From assembly GCA_046314755.1 (NCBI GenBank), contig JBKDBG010000077.1, forward strand, positions 1 to 64,000: DNA of 64,000 nt. The letters run 5' to 3'. The stretch comes from UBA6183 sp046314755. Lineage in GTDB: Bacteria; Bacteroidota; Bacteroidia; UKL13-3. The position numbers were made by a program, and so were the translations under genes. The notes below the pieces were generated by a model, which was not told the origin of the DNA, made no database searches, and was given only the letters and a program-made list of their open reading frames with translations. How positions within the stretch are numbered: position 1 is the stretch's first letter; each line of letters starts with the position of its first letter. Positions 54,080-62,797 of this stretch are shown here, piece after piece.

Positions 54080-54859
54080 TTAAAGCAATTCAAAGCGATC
54101 GGCATCATTCCAAACGGGAAAATCGTTTCGGTATTGTTGCACTTCATTTAACCGGATACTGTTTATTGCAATTTCGGCTCTTTGAGTGCAATGGTAAATT
54201 ACTTTTCCGTTGGGATGAATTATTTGGGTATCACCGCTATGGTTCACGCTGTTTCCATCTTGCCCAACCCGATTTACAGCTACCACATAACATTGGTTTT
54301 CAATGGCACGTGCTTTTAACAAGGCATTCCAATGTTCGGCCCTGCGTTCAGGCCAATTGGCCACCATTAATATGGCATCATAATCAGCTTTTGGTGTGCG
54401 CCTCAGCCAAACAGGAAATCTCAGGTCATAACAAACGGACAATAAAATTTTAAAACCGTTTAATTCTATAATAACTTTTTGATTTCCGGGTTTATAATGG
54501 TTGTTTTCCTGACCGATGCTGAACAAATGTTTTTTGTTGTATGCATAATAACTGCCTTCGGGTTTCATCCAAATCAATCGGTTGTATGCATCTTCGTGTT
54601 TATCTTTTAGCATGATGCTGCCACAAATAACCGATTGTTTTAGTTGGGATAAACCACTTAACCACTGCATCGTTTCACCGTCTATGGTTTCGGCAAGTGA
54701 GGTATTCATGCTAAACCCGGTGCTGAATGTTTCAGGTAATACAATTACATCTACCGGTTCATTTATGCCAAGTATCATTTGTTCTAACTTGCTTCTGTTT
54801 TCAGCAGGCGATTCCCAAATGATATCGGTTTGCAAGGTGGCAATTTTTAACACACTCAT
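54080..54859 (-). CDS. Nitrilase-superfamily omega-amidase (YafV/Nit2-like)
   Basis: 259 residues. The Glu-Lys-Cys triad is visible: Glu in VIVLPETFSTGF, Lys in AYNKKHLFSIG and Cys in LLSVCYDLRFPVW. The sequence matches the YafV/Nit2 group that hydrolyses alpha-ketoglutaramate and alpha-ketosuccinamate. Its ATG overlaps the end of the aminotransferase gene by 4 bp (ATGA); glutamine-type transaminases produce exactly the omega-amides this enzyme clears, so the pair makes metabolic sense, for instance in methionine salvage. It has no signal peptide and should be cytosolic. Confidence 0.92.
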   Translation of the reverse strand: MSVLKIATLQTDIIWESPAENRSKLEQMILGINEPVDVIVLPETFSTGFSMNTSLAETIDGETMQWLSGLSQLKQSVICGSIMLKDKHEDAYNRLIWMKPEGSYYAYNKKHLFSIGQENNHYKPGNQKVIIELNGFKILLSVCYDLRFPVWLRRTPKADYDAILMVANWPERRAEHWNALLKARAIENQCYVVAVNRVGQDGNSVNHSGDTQIIHPNGKVIYHCTQRAEIAINSIRLNEVQQYRNDFPVWNDADRFELL

Positions 54860-56013
54860 ATCTTCATAATTTTTTCAGCCGCTTTTTCCAGTGTTTCGTT
54901 TTGTTTAGCAAAACAAAAACGCAGCACTTGGTTGTCAACTGATTGATGGTAAAAAACAGAGGTTGGTATAGCGGCAATTTTATGTTCTTTGGTGAGTCGT
55001 ACTGCAAACTCGGTATCCTTTTCTTGGGTGATTTTGTTGTAGCCCAACAGTTGAAAGTAGGACCCTTCACAAGGCAATATTTTAAATCGGCTGCCTTTTA
55101 CCAAGGAGCGGAAATAGTCGCGTTTTTCTTGGTAAAAATTTCCCAATTCTAAATAGGCATCTTTATCGTCCAAATAATCGGCAATGGCATATTGAATAGG
55201 AGTGTTGGCGCTAAAGCACATAAACTGGTGCACTTTTCTAAATTCAACCATCAAATTTGCCGGAGCCAAAACATATCCCATTTTCCAACCGGTAGTATGG
55301 TAAGTTTTTCCAAAGGAAGAAACGATGATGCTTCTTTCTGCCAGCTTAGGATATCTGGCTACGCTTTGGTGTTCAATCCCATCAAAAATAATGTGTTCAT
55401 ACACTTCATCACTCAACACAATGATTTCACTGTTTTTTACAATTTTTTCCAGTTTCATTAAGTCTTGTGCACCTAGCGTTGTTCCGGTTGGATTGTGAGG
55501 CGTGTTGATGATAATCATTTTAGTTTTGTAGGTCACCAATTTTTTCACCTCATCCCAATTCACCTTGTAGTTTGGGTATTTAAGTTCAGCGAATATGGCT
55601 CGGCCACCGTTTACTTTAATGGCAGGTAAATAACTGTCGTAACAAGGTTCAATAATAATCACCTCATCATCTTCACCTACAAAAGCACTAATGGCTGCAT
55701 AAAGCGCATGTGTGCCACCGGGCGTTATGGTAATTTCGGTATCGGGGTTATATACTGCGCTGTATAACTCTTGGGTTTTGGCAGCAATTTTTTCTCTTAA
55801 TTTCATCACACCCGGCATGGGTGCATATTGGTTCATGCCACTTTTCATGTAATGATGCACCAAATCAATCAACTTGTTGCTGCAAGCAAAGTCGGGGAAA
55901 CCTTGAGCCAAATTGATGGCATTGTGTTCAGCCGCCAAAGCGCTCATTACGGTAAAAATGGTTGTACCGGTTTTAGGTAGTTTACTTTTTATGTTTCCTT
56001 CAAAATGAGGCAT
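54856..56013 (-). CDS. Methionine/glutamine-type class I aminotransferase (YbdL-like)
   Basis: 385 residues, fold type I PLP enzyme. Motifs: NLAQGFPDFAC (substrate loop), NTPHNPTGTTLGAQDL (PLP Asn), LSDEVYEHIIFDG (Asp, Tyr) and SSFGKTYHTTGWKMGY with the PLP Lys, then FCFAKQNETLEKA. The pattern matches methionine aminotransferase YbdL and kynurenine/glutamine transaminases. It transaminates ketomethylthiobutyrate or related keto acids with Gln or Met as donors. It is the first gene of a leftward unit, 4 bp overlapping with the omega-amidase gene. Confidence 0.92.
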   Translation of the reverse strand: MPHFEGNIKSKLPKTGTTIFTVMSALAAEHNAINLAQGFPDFACSNKLIDLVHHYMKSGMNQYAPMPGVMKLREKIAAKTQELYSAVYNPDTEITITPGGTHALYAAISAFVGEDDEVIIIEPCYDSYLPAIKVNGGRAIFAELKYPNYKVNWDEVKKLVTYKTKMIIINTPHNPTGTTLGAQDLMKLEKIVKNSEIIVLSDEVYEHIIFDGIEHQSVARYPKLAERSIIVSSFGKTYHTTGWKMGYVLAPANLMVEFRKVHQFMCFSANTPIQYAIADYLDDKDAYLELGNFYQEKRDYFRSLVKGSRFKILPCEGSYFQLLGYNKITQEKDTEFAVRLTKEHKIAAIPTSVFYHQSVDNQVLRFCFAKQNETLEKAAEKIMKI

Positions 56014-56163
56014 AAATGAACAAGGTTTGTTTCGCTCAATTTATAATTATATCCATCAACAAAAAGCACATTTTATCACAAATATCAGCTTTGTAATAAT
56101 AATCAGCTACTTAAGTAAATACCATTCGCAAGTACAATGTACCATAAAGCCCTAAAAGCTTCG

Positions 56164-56171
56164 TATATTTG
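56164..56171 (+). promoter_or_regulatory. Putative -7 element (TATATTTG) for the ABC-F gene
   Basis: TATATTTG matches TAnnTTTG exactly and ends 10 bp before the ATG at 56182. It argues against the longer frame starting at 56137. Confidence 0.45.
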
Positions 56172-56181
56172 CCGCTCATTT

Positions 56182-58107
56182 ATGATAGCATTAACTGACT
56201 TTGGATTTGAATTTGGTGGAAGGTTTTTATACCGCAATGCCAATTGGCATATTAAACCTAATGAACGTATTGGATTGATAGGCATGAACGGAACGGGAAA
56301 ATCAACCTTGTTACGTGTAATTAACGGAGAGTATCAATTAACAGAAGGCAACTTATCAAAACCTAAAGATTTAACCATTGGTTTCTTAAATCAAGATCAA
56401 CTGAGTTTTGAATCGGAGAAAAGCATTTTGGAAGTCGCCATGGGCGCGTTTGAAAGGGCATTGTTTCTAGAAAAAGAAATGGAAAAGGTATTGGTTCAAC
56501 TTGAAACCGACCATAGTGATGCAGTGATTAATAAGCTAAGTGAGTTACAAAACGAATTTGATGCATTGGATGGATACAATATTCACCACAAATGCGAAAA
56601 GGTGTTGGAAGGATTAGGTTTTACTACGGCTCAACTTTCACAACCGTACAAAAAGTTTTCGGGAGGTTGGCGCATGCGTGTAATGTTGGCTAAGTTGTTA
56701 TTGCAACAACCTAATTTACTCATGCTGGATGAGCCTACCAACCACTTGGATTTACCCACCATTGAATGGCTTGAAAACTATTTGAAAGATTATGAAGGAA
56801 CGGTTATTGTGGTTTCGCATGACCGAGAGTTTTTAGATCGAATGGTGACTAAAATTGTTGAAGTGGCCAACCAACGCGTGTATGAATTCTCAGGCAATTA
56901 CAGCTTTTATTTGGAAGCAAAAGTCGAGCGTGTTGAAATGCAACAAAGGCAGTTTGATAACCAGCAACAATTTATTAAGCAACAAGAGCAGTTTATAAAC
57001 AGGTTCAAGGCAAAGGCATCCAAGGCTACTGCTGCGCAAAGTCGTGCGCGAATGTTGGAGAAATTGGAAAGGGTAGAAGCACCGGAAGAAGAAAATGCCG
57101 AAATCAATATTGATTTTAGATTTAATACTGCATCGGGTAAGGTAGTGGCCAAGATGGAAAATATTTCAAAAGCATTTCCTGATATTGAAATCTTAAAAAA
57201 TACAGGAGGCGAAATTGTGCGCGGGGATAAAATCGCTTTGATTGGGGCTAACGGTAAAGGTAAATCAACCTTGTTACGTATGATTGCCGGAACTGAAACC
57301 TATGAAGGTAAAATAGATCCGGGGCATAATGTGATTCAGGCATTTTACGCCCAACATCAATTGGAATCATTAAACCTTGAAAATGAAATTTTGGAGGAAA
57401 TGCGCCAATATGGTGGCGAAAGAACCGAAACGGAATTGCGTACCTTGTTGGGGTGTTTTTTGTTTGCCAACGATGAGGTATTTAAAAAAATAAAAGTGTT
57501 AAGTGGCGGTGAAAAAGCACGTGTGGCCCTGGCGCGAACCTTATTGGCCGAAGCGAACTTTTTATTACTTGATGAGCCTACCAACCACTTGGATATGCGC
57601 TCCATTAACATATTAATTCAAGCTTTGCAGCAATATCAAGGCACATTTGTGGTGGTATCGCACGATCGTTTTTTTGTGTCGCAAATTGCCAACAAAATTT
57701 GGTGGCTTGAGGATGGTGAACTGAAAGAATATCCGGGAACCTTTGCCGAATATGAATATTGGAGAAAACAAAAAGAAGCGGAAAAGGCTTTGAACCAAAC
57801 ACCAACAAACAAAAAAGAAAAACAAGCGGCAACAGTTGTTAAATCCGAAGAGGTAAAACAACCCAATACCAACAACCAACTTAAAACGTTAAAAAAGGAA
57901 TTTGAACAATGTGAAGCAGAGTTGGAATCTATCAAATCAAAAATTGCCGGGGTTGAGCATGATTTTACTAAGCCCGAAGTAACAGCCAATATTGAGCAAA
58001 TGAAATCTTTAAATACCACGTATGCGTTATTAAAGCAACAATTAATTGATGCTGAAAAACATTATGAGGTATTGTTTGAACAAATTATGCAATTAGAAAA
58101 CGCGTAA
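56182..58107 (+). CDS. ABC-F family ATPase
   Basis: 641 residues from the ATG at 56182. Two ABC cassettes without membrane segments: first with GMNGTGKST, KFSGGWRMR and LLMLDEPTNHLDLPT; second with GANGKGKST, LSGGEKARVALA and LLLDEPTNHLDMRS. The linker between them is charged and helical, and a C-terminal coiled coil (about 560-641) follows, as in Uup/YdiF types. ABC-F proteins bind ribosomes and act in translation or, for Uup types, in DNA-related processes; I see nothing specific for antibiotic resistance. The DUF5103 gene starts 5 bp downstream. Confidence 0.92.
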   Translation: MIALTDFGFEFGGRFLYRNANWHIKPNERIGLIGMNGTGKSTLLRVINGEYQLTEGNLSKPKDLTIGFLNQDQLSFESEKSILEVAMGAFERALFLEKEMEKVLVQLETDHSDAVINKLSELQNEFDALDGYNIHHKCEKVLEGLGFTTAQLSQPYKKFSGGWRMRVMLAKLLLQQPNLLMLDEPTNHLDLPTIEWLENYLKDYEGTVIVVSHDREFLDRMVTKIVEVANQRVYEFSGNYSFYLEAKVERVEMQQRQFDNQQQFIKQQEQFINRFKAKASKATAAQSRARMLEKLERVEAPEEENAEINIDFRFNTASGKVVAKMENISKAFPDIEILKNTGGEIVRGDKIALIGANGKGKSTLLRMIAGTETYEGKIDPGHNVIQAFYAQHQLESLNLENEILEEMRQYGGERTETELRTLLGCFLFANDEVFKKIKVLSGGEKARVALARTLLAEANFLLLDEPTNHLDMRSINILIQALQQYQGTFVVVSHDRFFVSQIANKIWWLEDGELKEYPGTFAEYEYWRKQKEAEKALNQTPTNKKEKQAATVVKSEEVKQPNTNNQLKTLKKEFEQCEAELESIKSKIAGVEHDFTKPEVTANIEQMKSLNTTYALLKQQLIDAEKHYEVLFEQIMQLENA

Positions 58108-58112
58108 ATAAA

Positions 58113-59369
58113 ATGATGAAAATCTTTAGCTTAATCACTACTCTTTTTCTGGCCTTAAGCGCCATGTCGCAGTCAGGCAAGCCGCTTGACAACATGGTGT
58201 TTGATGATAAAGTAAGAAGTGTTCAGCTGATGAAAGCAGGTACGGAAGATCGTTACCCGATTACTACTTTAAACAGTGGTATTCAATTGGAATTAAGCTT
58301 TGATATTTTAGGTAGCAACAATGAATATTTTCAATACACGCTCATTCATTGTGATGCGAATTGGGTACCCACACCACTTAACCAAAATGAATATTTAAAA
58401 GGATTAACTTTTGATAACGTAACCGATTTTAAATTCTCCACCAACACTTACGTAAAGTATGTTCATTATTCAGTTTTGCTGCCGAATGAAAACATTAAAC
58501 CGATTATTGCAGGCAATTACATTATTAAAATTTACCGCAATTTTGATGAAGAAGACTTAGTGCTAACCCGCAGAATGATGGTGATTAATCCTTCCATTTC
58601 TATAGAAGGAAATGTGAAGCCTGCCACCTTATCGCAATACCGATACACCAAACAAGAGTTAAACTTTACCGTAAATTATAAAGGCTTTAACATGCCCGAT
58701 CCTTACAAGGATGTGCAGGTGGTTATTCTTCAAAATAACAAATGGGATAATGCTTTAACGGGATTAAAACCGTTGTTTATCAATAACAATACGTTGGATT
58801 ATAACTATTTCGACCAAACCTTATTTGAAGGCGGTAATGAGTTTCGTTTTTTTGATACCCGAAGTTTAAGACAATTTAGTCAAAATGTACGGGCCAAAAC
58901 CTTAGACTCCATGTATCATTGTTATTTGAATTACGAAGAAACACGCGGCAGCAAACAATATTTTAATTACATTGATTTTAACGGAAAGCGTGTACTCAGC
59001 AACAAAGATGGCAACAACCCGCCTATTGATGGGGATTATGCTTGGGTTACTTTTTATTTGTTATCATTAAGCCAGTTGGAGCAAGATGTGTATGTGTATG
59101 GCGAATGTACCGATTGGAAATTATTGCCCGAATACAAAATGTTTTACAATAAAAATCGTTCGCGTTATGAGGTGGATGTGTTGCTAAAACAAGGCCGATA
59201 CGAATATAAATATGCCGTTGCCACACCCGAAGGAAAACCTGATGAATACCAATTGGAAGGTACCTATTCAGGTGCTGAAAATGAATACCTCATCCTCATT
59301 TACCACAAACACATTCAATTTAAATACGATGAATTAATTGGGATGAAAATGGTTAGAACACAGTTTTAA
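58113..59369 (+). CDS. T9SS translocon plug protein (DUF5103)
   Basis: 418 residues. Signal peptide 1-19 (LSAMSQ). The N-terminal domain has the DUF5103 pattern VRSVQLMKAGTEDRYPIT, LELSFDILG, YFQYTLIHCDANW and PIIAGNYIIKIYR; the C-terminal part has YVYGECTDW and YEVDVLLKQGRYEYKYA, a fibronectin/carbohydrate-binding-like fold. The family includes the Plug that closes the SprA translocon pore of the type IX secretion system in Flavobacterium. It therefore fits with the T9SS cargos in this window. Its stop overlaps the stop of the convergent PhoD-like gene. Confidence 0.87.
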   Translation: MMKIFSLITTLFLALSAMSQSGKPLDNMVFDDKVRSVQLMKAGTEDRYPITTLNSGIQLELSFDILGSNNEYFQYTLIHCDANWVPTPLNQNEYLKGLTFDNVTDFKFSTNTYVKYVHYSVLLPNENIKPIIAGNYIIKIYRNFDEEDLVLTRRMMVINPSISIEGNVKPATLSQYRYTKQELNFTVNYKGFNMPDPYKDVQVVILQNNKWDNALTGLKPLFINNNTLDYNYFDQTLFEGGNEFRFFDTRSLRQFSQNVRAKTLDSMYHCYLNYEETRGSKQYFNYIDFNGKRVLSNKDGNNPPIDGDYAWVTFYLLSLSQLEQDVYVYGECTDWKLLPEYKMFYNKNRSRYEVDVLLKQGRYEYKYAVATPEGKPDEYQLEGTYSGAENEYLILIYHKHIQFKYDELIGMKMVRTQF

Positions 59370-60721
59370 CCAAACACATCAAAACCACCATCCAAAATGG
59401 TTGGAGGAACTTCTTCTTCAATTAAATCAAAACGTGTGGTGAAAGCTTTGTAAGTGAGTTTTCCGTTGTGGTAATTAATACTCATCACAGAAGGATCGCA
59501 AGCTCCGTTTCCACTTACCAATTTATAATCATATTCTAAATCGAGGGTACGCACTTTTTGTTGCCACACAAAATCATCATAATTACTTAACCCGGCTTCA
59601 TAGTGGGAGAGTGGTCCGCACATTAATTCATGTAAAATGATACTTTCTTGGTAATTGCGTTTAAGGGTAATGGTGCTGTGTAAAGAGGCGTTTCCTTGTC
59701 CGGTTAAAAACACAATCCCTTTTAAATGATGTTCTTTAATAAACGCCAATATTTCTTCCTTTTGGGTAATAAATGCCTCTGCGCTCCAATATTCACTGTA
59801 ATCGGTTTCTTTAATGGTGATAAACGGAACAGCCGTAACAATAAACTTGGCTTTATCATGATTAGTGAGCAACCAATCTTTTAAGGCTTGCATTTGCTCT
59901 TCACTAATCATTTGCCTGCGTTGAGTACTTTTTACAAATTGGTAACGCTCGGTGCGGGTATCCAATACAAAAAAGGAAGCTCCCGTATAATTAAACGTAT
60001 AGTAAAATTTATTGCCAAAGGTTTGCGGATTACGCAAATGTTGAAACATCTGATATACCGGCAAGGCTTCACGCGAATAGTATGAGGCGGTTTTTACATC
60101 ATACTCCACATCATTGGCATACCTAAAATACAATTCATGGTCGTTAATAGTGGCATAATTGGCAATGCGTCCGTAAAACTCTACTGCTTCTCTATGATTC
60201 CATGATTCTATGTATCGTCTTTTATAATCTTCTGATTGTATTTCTCTTTGTTGAGCCGGGGCATCAACATAAATTTGGTTTCCTGCGTGTATCATCAAAG
60301 CCGGTTTTTCGGCCCTGCGAATGTTGATGAGGTTCCTAAATACCCGTTTTCCGTCTAATGGTGTGCGTTGCAAATTGTTACTGCCCAACAAAAAGGAAAC
60401 CGGATAATCAACCCTTGGAACAGTATTAAAACTCCCCCGATATGAATAACCAATTGGAACTCCGGCAATATCTTTAAATACTACCTCAACGGTGTACATC
60501 ATTCGTATGAATCCGCTATCGGCCGGATTTAACTCATCTAATTCTAATACACCAATAAAGTTATCATGTTTATAGATACTTAAGTTTTGAGAAAGCGTTT
60601 GCAAATCACTTTTAATAATGATTTGTGCTTTTAGCGTAGTAGTACTTTCATTGTTAGCCATACCTCTAACCCAAATTTTAGCTGAGTTTTCGGTAATATG
60701 GCCAATAATTAACTGGGACAT
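59366..60721 (-). CDS. PhoD-like metallophosphatase-family protein with altered metal motifs
   Basis: 451 residues without a signal peptide. The PhoD N-terminal domain (LIIGHITENSAKIWVRG) and the phosphatase-domain framework (PVSFLLGSNNLQR, HAGNQIYVDAP, INDHELYFR) are recognisable. However, positions where I expect metal ligands differ: HAGNQIY in place of a GDQIY-type Asp, and FLTGQGNASLHS in place of a SGDVH-type motif. The INDHE motif is retained. It is probably a degenerate or specialised relative with weakened or changed metal binding. Nothing at the ends suggests a pseudogene: the frame is full length. It is monocistronic, converging on the T9SS plug gene. The 217 bp upstream hold no recognisable gene. 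Confidence 0.78.
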   Translation of the reverse strand: MSQLIIGHITENSAKIWVRGMANNESTTTLKAQIIIKSDLQTLSQNLSIYKHDNFIGVLELDELNPADSGFIRMMYTVEVVFKDIAGVPIGYSYRGSFNTVPRVDYPVSFLLGSNNLQRTPLDGKRVFRNLINIRRAEKPALMIHAGNQIYVDAPAQQREIQSEDYKRRYIESWNHREAVEFYGRIANYATINDHELYFRYANDVEYDVKTASYYSREALPVYQMFQHLRNPQTFGNKFYYTFNYTGASFFVLDTRTERYQFVKSTQRRQMISEEQMQALKDWLLTNHDKAKFIVTAVPFITIKETDYSEYWSAEAFITQKEEILAFIKEHHLKGIVFLTGQGNASLHSTITLKRNYQESIILHELMCGPLSHYEAGLSNYDDFVWQQKVRTLDLEYDYKLVSGNGACDPSVMSINYHNGKLTYKAFTTRFDLIEEEVPPTILDGGFDVFG

Positions 60722-60938
60722 ATAGGTAAGGATTACATCAATTTCAAGTAAAACTAACGATTTTTCTCCCTAAAAATCAAATTTTTGTGTACGGAAGTTT
60801 ATCAAGATTGATGTGAATAAACTTTGGAAAGTGTAGTTAATGCACTGATTATTAAATTAATGAGTGATTTTTAGAGCTAATCCTGTTGGGTAAAACACTT
60901 CGGAATTAATTATAAGTTAATATGATATTCGGCCCGTT

Positions 60939-62087
60939 TTAGTTCCCTCCATGCTGATAACAATACCCATTGCTGCTTCTTGTCATTCGGCTGCAACGTT
61001 TTCCTTTTTTGGTGGTACCCATACATTGTGTTGAAGTTGTGCTTTTTACACTTTGTTGTTCGGTTTGTGTTTGCCCGCCACCACCAACTTGTTGTTGATG
61101 TACATGGCAATAACCGTTACTGTTTAAGGTATTGTTTCTGCAACGGCTGCCTGCCTTGGTAGTGCCGCTGCATTGCACCGAAGTGCTAGTGGCATTTTCT
61201 TTTTCTTTTTCGTTGATGTTTTTGTTGCCATTATGATCCCAAGTCCAACATGAAACACATCGCATTTTTTCAATCAACTTTTCTTGGTCATCGGGTAATA
61301 AAGGAAAAAAATCAAGGCCGGTTAAAGCTTCCACACTGTCAACCGATACGGCAAACTTTTGTAAAGGCTCGGCACTGCTTTGGTTGGGCAAAATAAAACC
61401 GATGGCTTTAACACCCGGCTCGCTGTAATCTAAAATTACTTTGTAGTAAAAGTTAGGAACCGAAACTTGGTTAGGGCCAATGGCCGGTAATCCGGGGGTT
61501 AAAACAGGTCCCGTTATTACATAAATGGAATTGTTTTCAATGGCCCAATTGCGTACCAACTCCTCTAATTTTTTCCAAACACCACGGTTAAAACCAGGCA
61601 CTTGCGGGCTCATATTGCTGTAATAAAAACTTTCGGCCATGGTGGTTTCCGACCAACCCATGTCGGCAGCAGGCGCCAAATGTCCTCTGTCGAATCCTGA
61701 TGAGGCATAATCTTTATCCGTGGCAGTTCTAGTTTTTACATACGGATCGGGTTTAAATTTATTGGTGCGAGATACGCGTTTATTAGTTTCTTCTTTGGTA
61801 AGTTCATATGCTACCCAAGCCGCTTGTTCATGAGTTTCGCTATACATTAAGGTAAAACCGGTGTGGGTTACAATTTCATCTTTGGGTTTAATGGCAGGCA
61901 GTTCCAATTTTTGAATGGACTGAGGTTTAATCTTATTGAGGGGTAAGCTATCGGCATAAACCCAACTGCCATCATTCCATAACAACACTTTTTTGCCGTT
62001 GCCAATTATTAAGGCTTCTTGTTGGGCATAAACGGTGTAAATTAAACCACATAAAAACAACAACAAGATGTTTAATTTTTTCATCAT
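60939..62087 (-). CDS. Secreted DNA/RNA non-specific endonuclease with tandem Cys/His tail
   Basis: 382 residues (a second ATG follows at once). Signal peptide 1-21 (YTVYAQ). The His-Me finger nuclease domain has GFDRGHLAPAADM (DRGH catalytic His) and SNMSPQVPGFNRGVWKKLE (metal Asn and downstream Glu). After residue 290 comes a Cys pair (CVSCW), then two copies of C-x9-C-x10-C-x2-H at about 306-330 and 355-379, joined by a Gly/Gln-rich linker. The repeat may be a small zinc- or disulfide-stabilised module (QCxGTTKxGxRC). The enzyme probably cleaves extracellular nucleic acid. It has no T9SS domain. Confidence 0.9.
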   Translation of the reverse strand: MMKKLNILLLFLCGLIYTVYAQQEALIIGNGKKVLLWNDGSWVYADSLPLNKIKPQSIQKLELPAIKPKDEIVTHTGFTLMYSETHEQAAWVAYELTKEETNKRVSRTNKFKPDPYVKTRTATDKDYASSGFDRGHLAPAADMGWSETTMAESFYYSNMSPQVPGFNRGVWKKLEELVRNWAIENNSIYVITGPVLTPGLPAIGPNQVSVPNFYYKVILDYSEPGVKAIGFILPNQSSAEPLQKFAVSVDSVEALTGLDFFPLLPDDQEKLIEKMRCVSCWTWDHNGNKNINEKEKENATSTSVQCSGTTKAGSRCRNNTLNSNGYCHVHQQQVGGGGQTQTEQQSVKSTTSTQCMGTTKKGKRCSRMTRSSNGYCYQHGGN

Positions 62088-62260
62088 TTAAGGTTGAACA
62101 ATTCTATAGCAAAATAAATAATAAGGAACAAAAACTAATGATTCCTTTCATATCATTCGAAATTGAAGTAATACACCTGTTTTTTGCCGGTGTTTATAAA
62201 TTGTGTTATTTGCTCATCACCAAATTATTATATTAGTTATTCCATCAATTCACCAACATT

Positions 62261-62632
62261 ATGAAAAACTTATCTAAAATCGGAAGAATCATTTTTGCAC
62301 TTCCATTCGGCATTTTTGGAATCCATCATTTAACCGGGGCCGATCAAATGGCCGGTATGGTGCCGGCTTTTGTTCCCGGTGGGGTTATTTGGGTTTACAT
62401 CACCGGCTTGTTTTTAGTGGTGGCGAGTTTGGCCATCATCGCCAATAAAATGGTTAAACAAGCTTCTTTAGGTGTGGCTTTACTCATGCTGCTATTTGTA
62501 CTTACTGTTCATTTACCCGGAGTGGGTAGTGCAGATAAGATGACCCAAATGCTGAGTATGGTTGGCTTATTAAAAGATATGGCATTATTGGGTGCAGCAT
62601 TAATGTTAGCCGGTAACTCGGGTGATTCGTAA
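62261..62632 (+). CDS. DoxX-like small membrane protein
   Basis: 123 residues with four hydrophobic helices (about 8-24, 40-60, 67-86 and 101-118). The start has FALPFGIFGIHHLTGADQMAGMVP and the second helix ends in IIANKMVKQASLG, consistent with DoxX/DoxD-like proteins. The family includes subunits of thiosulfate:quinone oxidoreductase and many uncharacterised membrane proteins; no specific role can be assigned. It is monocistronic, 174 bp from the divergent endonuclease gene, with its own terminator. Confidence 0.78.
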   Translation: MKNLSKIGRIIFALPFGIFGIHHLTGADQMAGMVPAFVPGGVIWVYITGLFLVVASLAIIANKMVKQASLGVALLMLLFVLTVHLPGVGSADKMTQMLSMVGLLKDMALLGAALMLAGNSGDS

Positions 62633-62660
62633 TAGTTTGTTTTTAAATAATTCAGTCACT

Positions 62661-62693
62661 AAAGTCTACGGTAATTTAATCGTAGACTTTTTT
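62661..62693 (+). terminator. Intrinsic terminator after the DoxX-like gene
   Basis: AAAGTCTACG (62661-62670), 10-nt loop, CGTAGACTTT (62681-62690) and a T-run. Confidence 0.85.
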
Positions 62694-62777
62694 ATTTGAT
62701 TTGAGTTTGTTTAAAAGCAATAAAATAGCTTAACTTGCAAGCATAAACGCTCAGCAAACCTTTACAACTTTGCTGTT

Positions 62778-62785
62778 TACATTTG
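62778..62785 (+). promoter_or_regulatory. Putative -7 element (TACATTTG) for the DUF4290 gene
   Basis: TACATTTG matches TAnnTTTG exactly and ends 12 bp before the ATG at 62798. No -33 TTTG at normal distance is clear. Confidence 0.4.
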
Positions 62786-62797
62786 AAATTTAGTTAG

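Noticed and set aside
60722..60938. Possible small RNA or gene in the gap between the PhoD-like and endonuclease genes
   Set aside because: AT-rich sequence with no conserved fold, hairpin with T-run or ORF of note.
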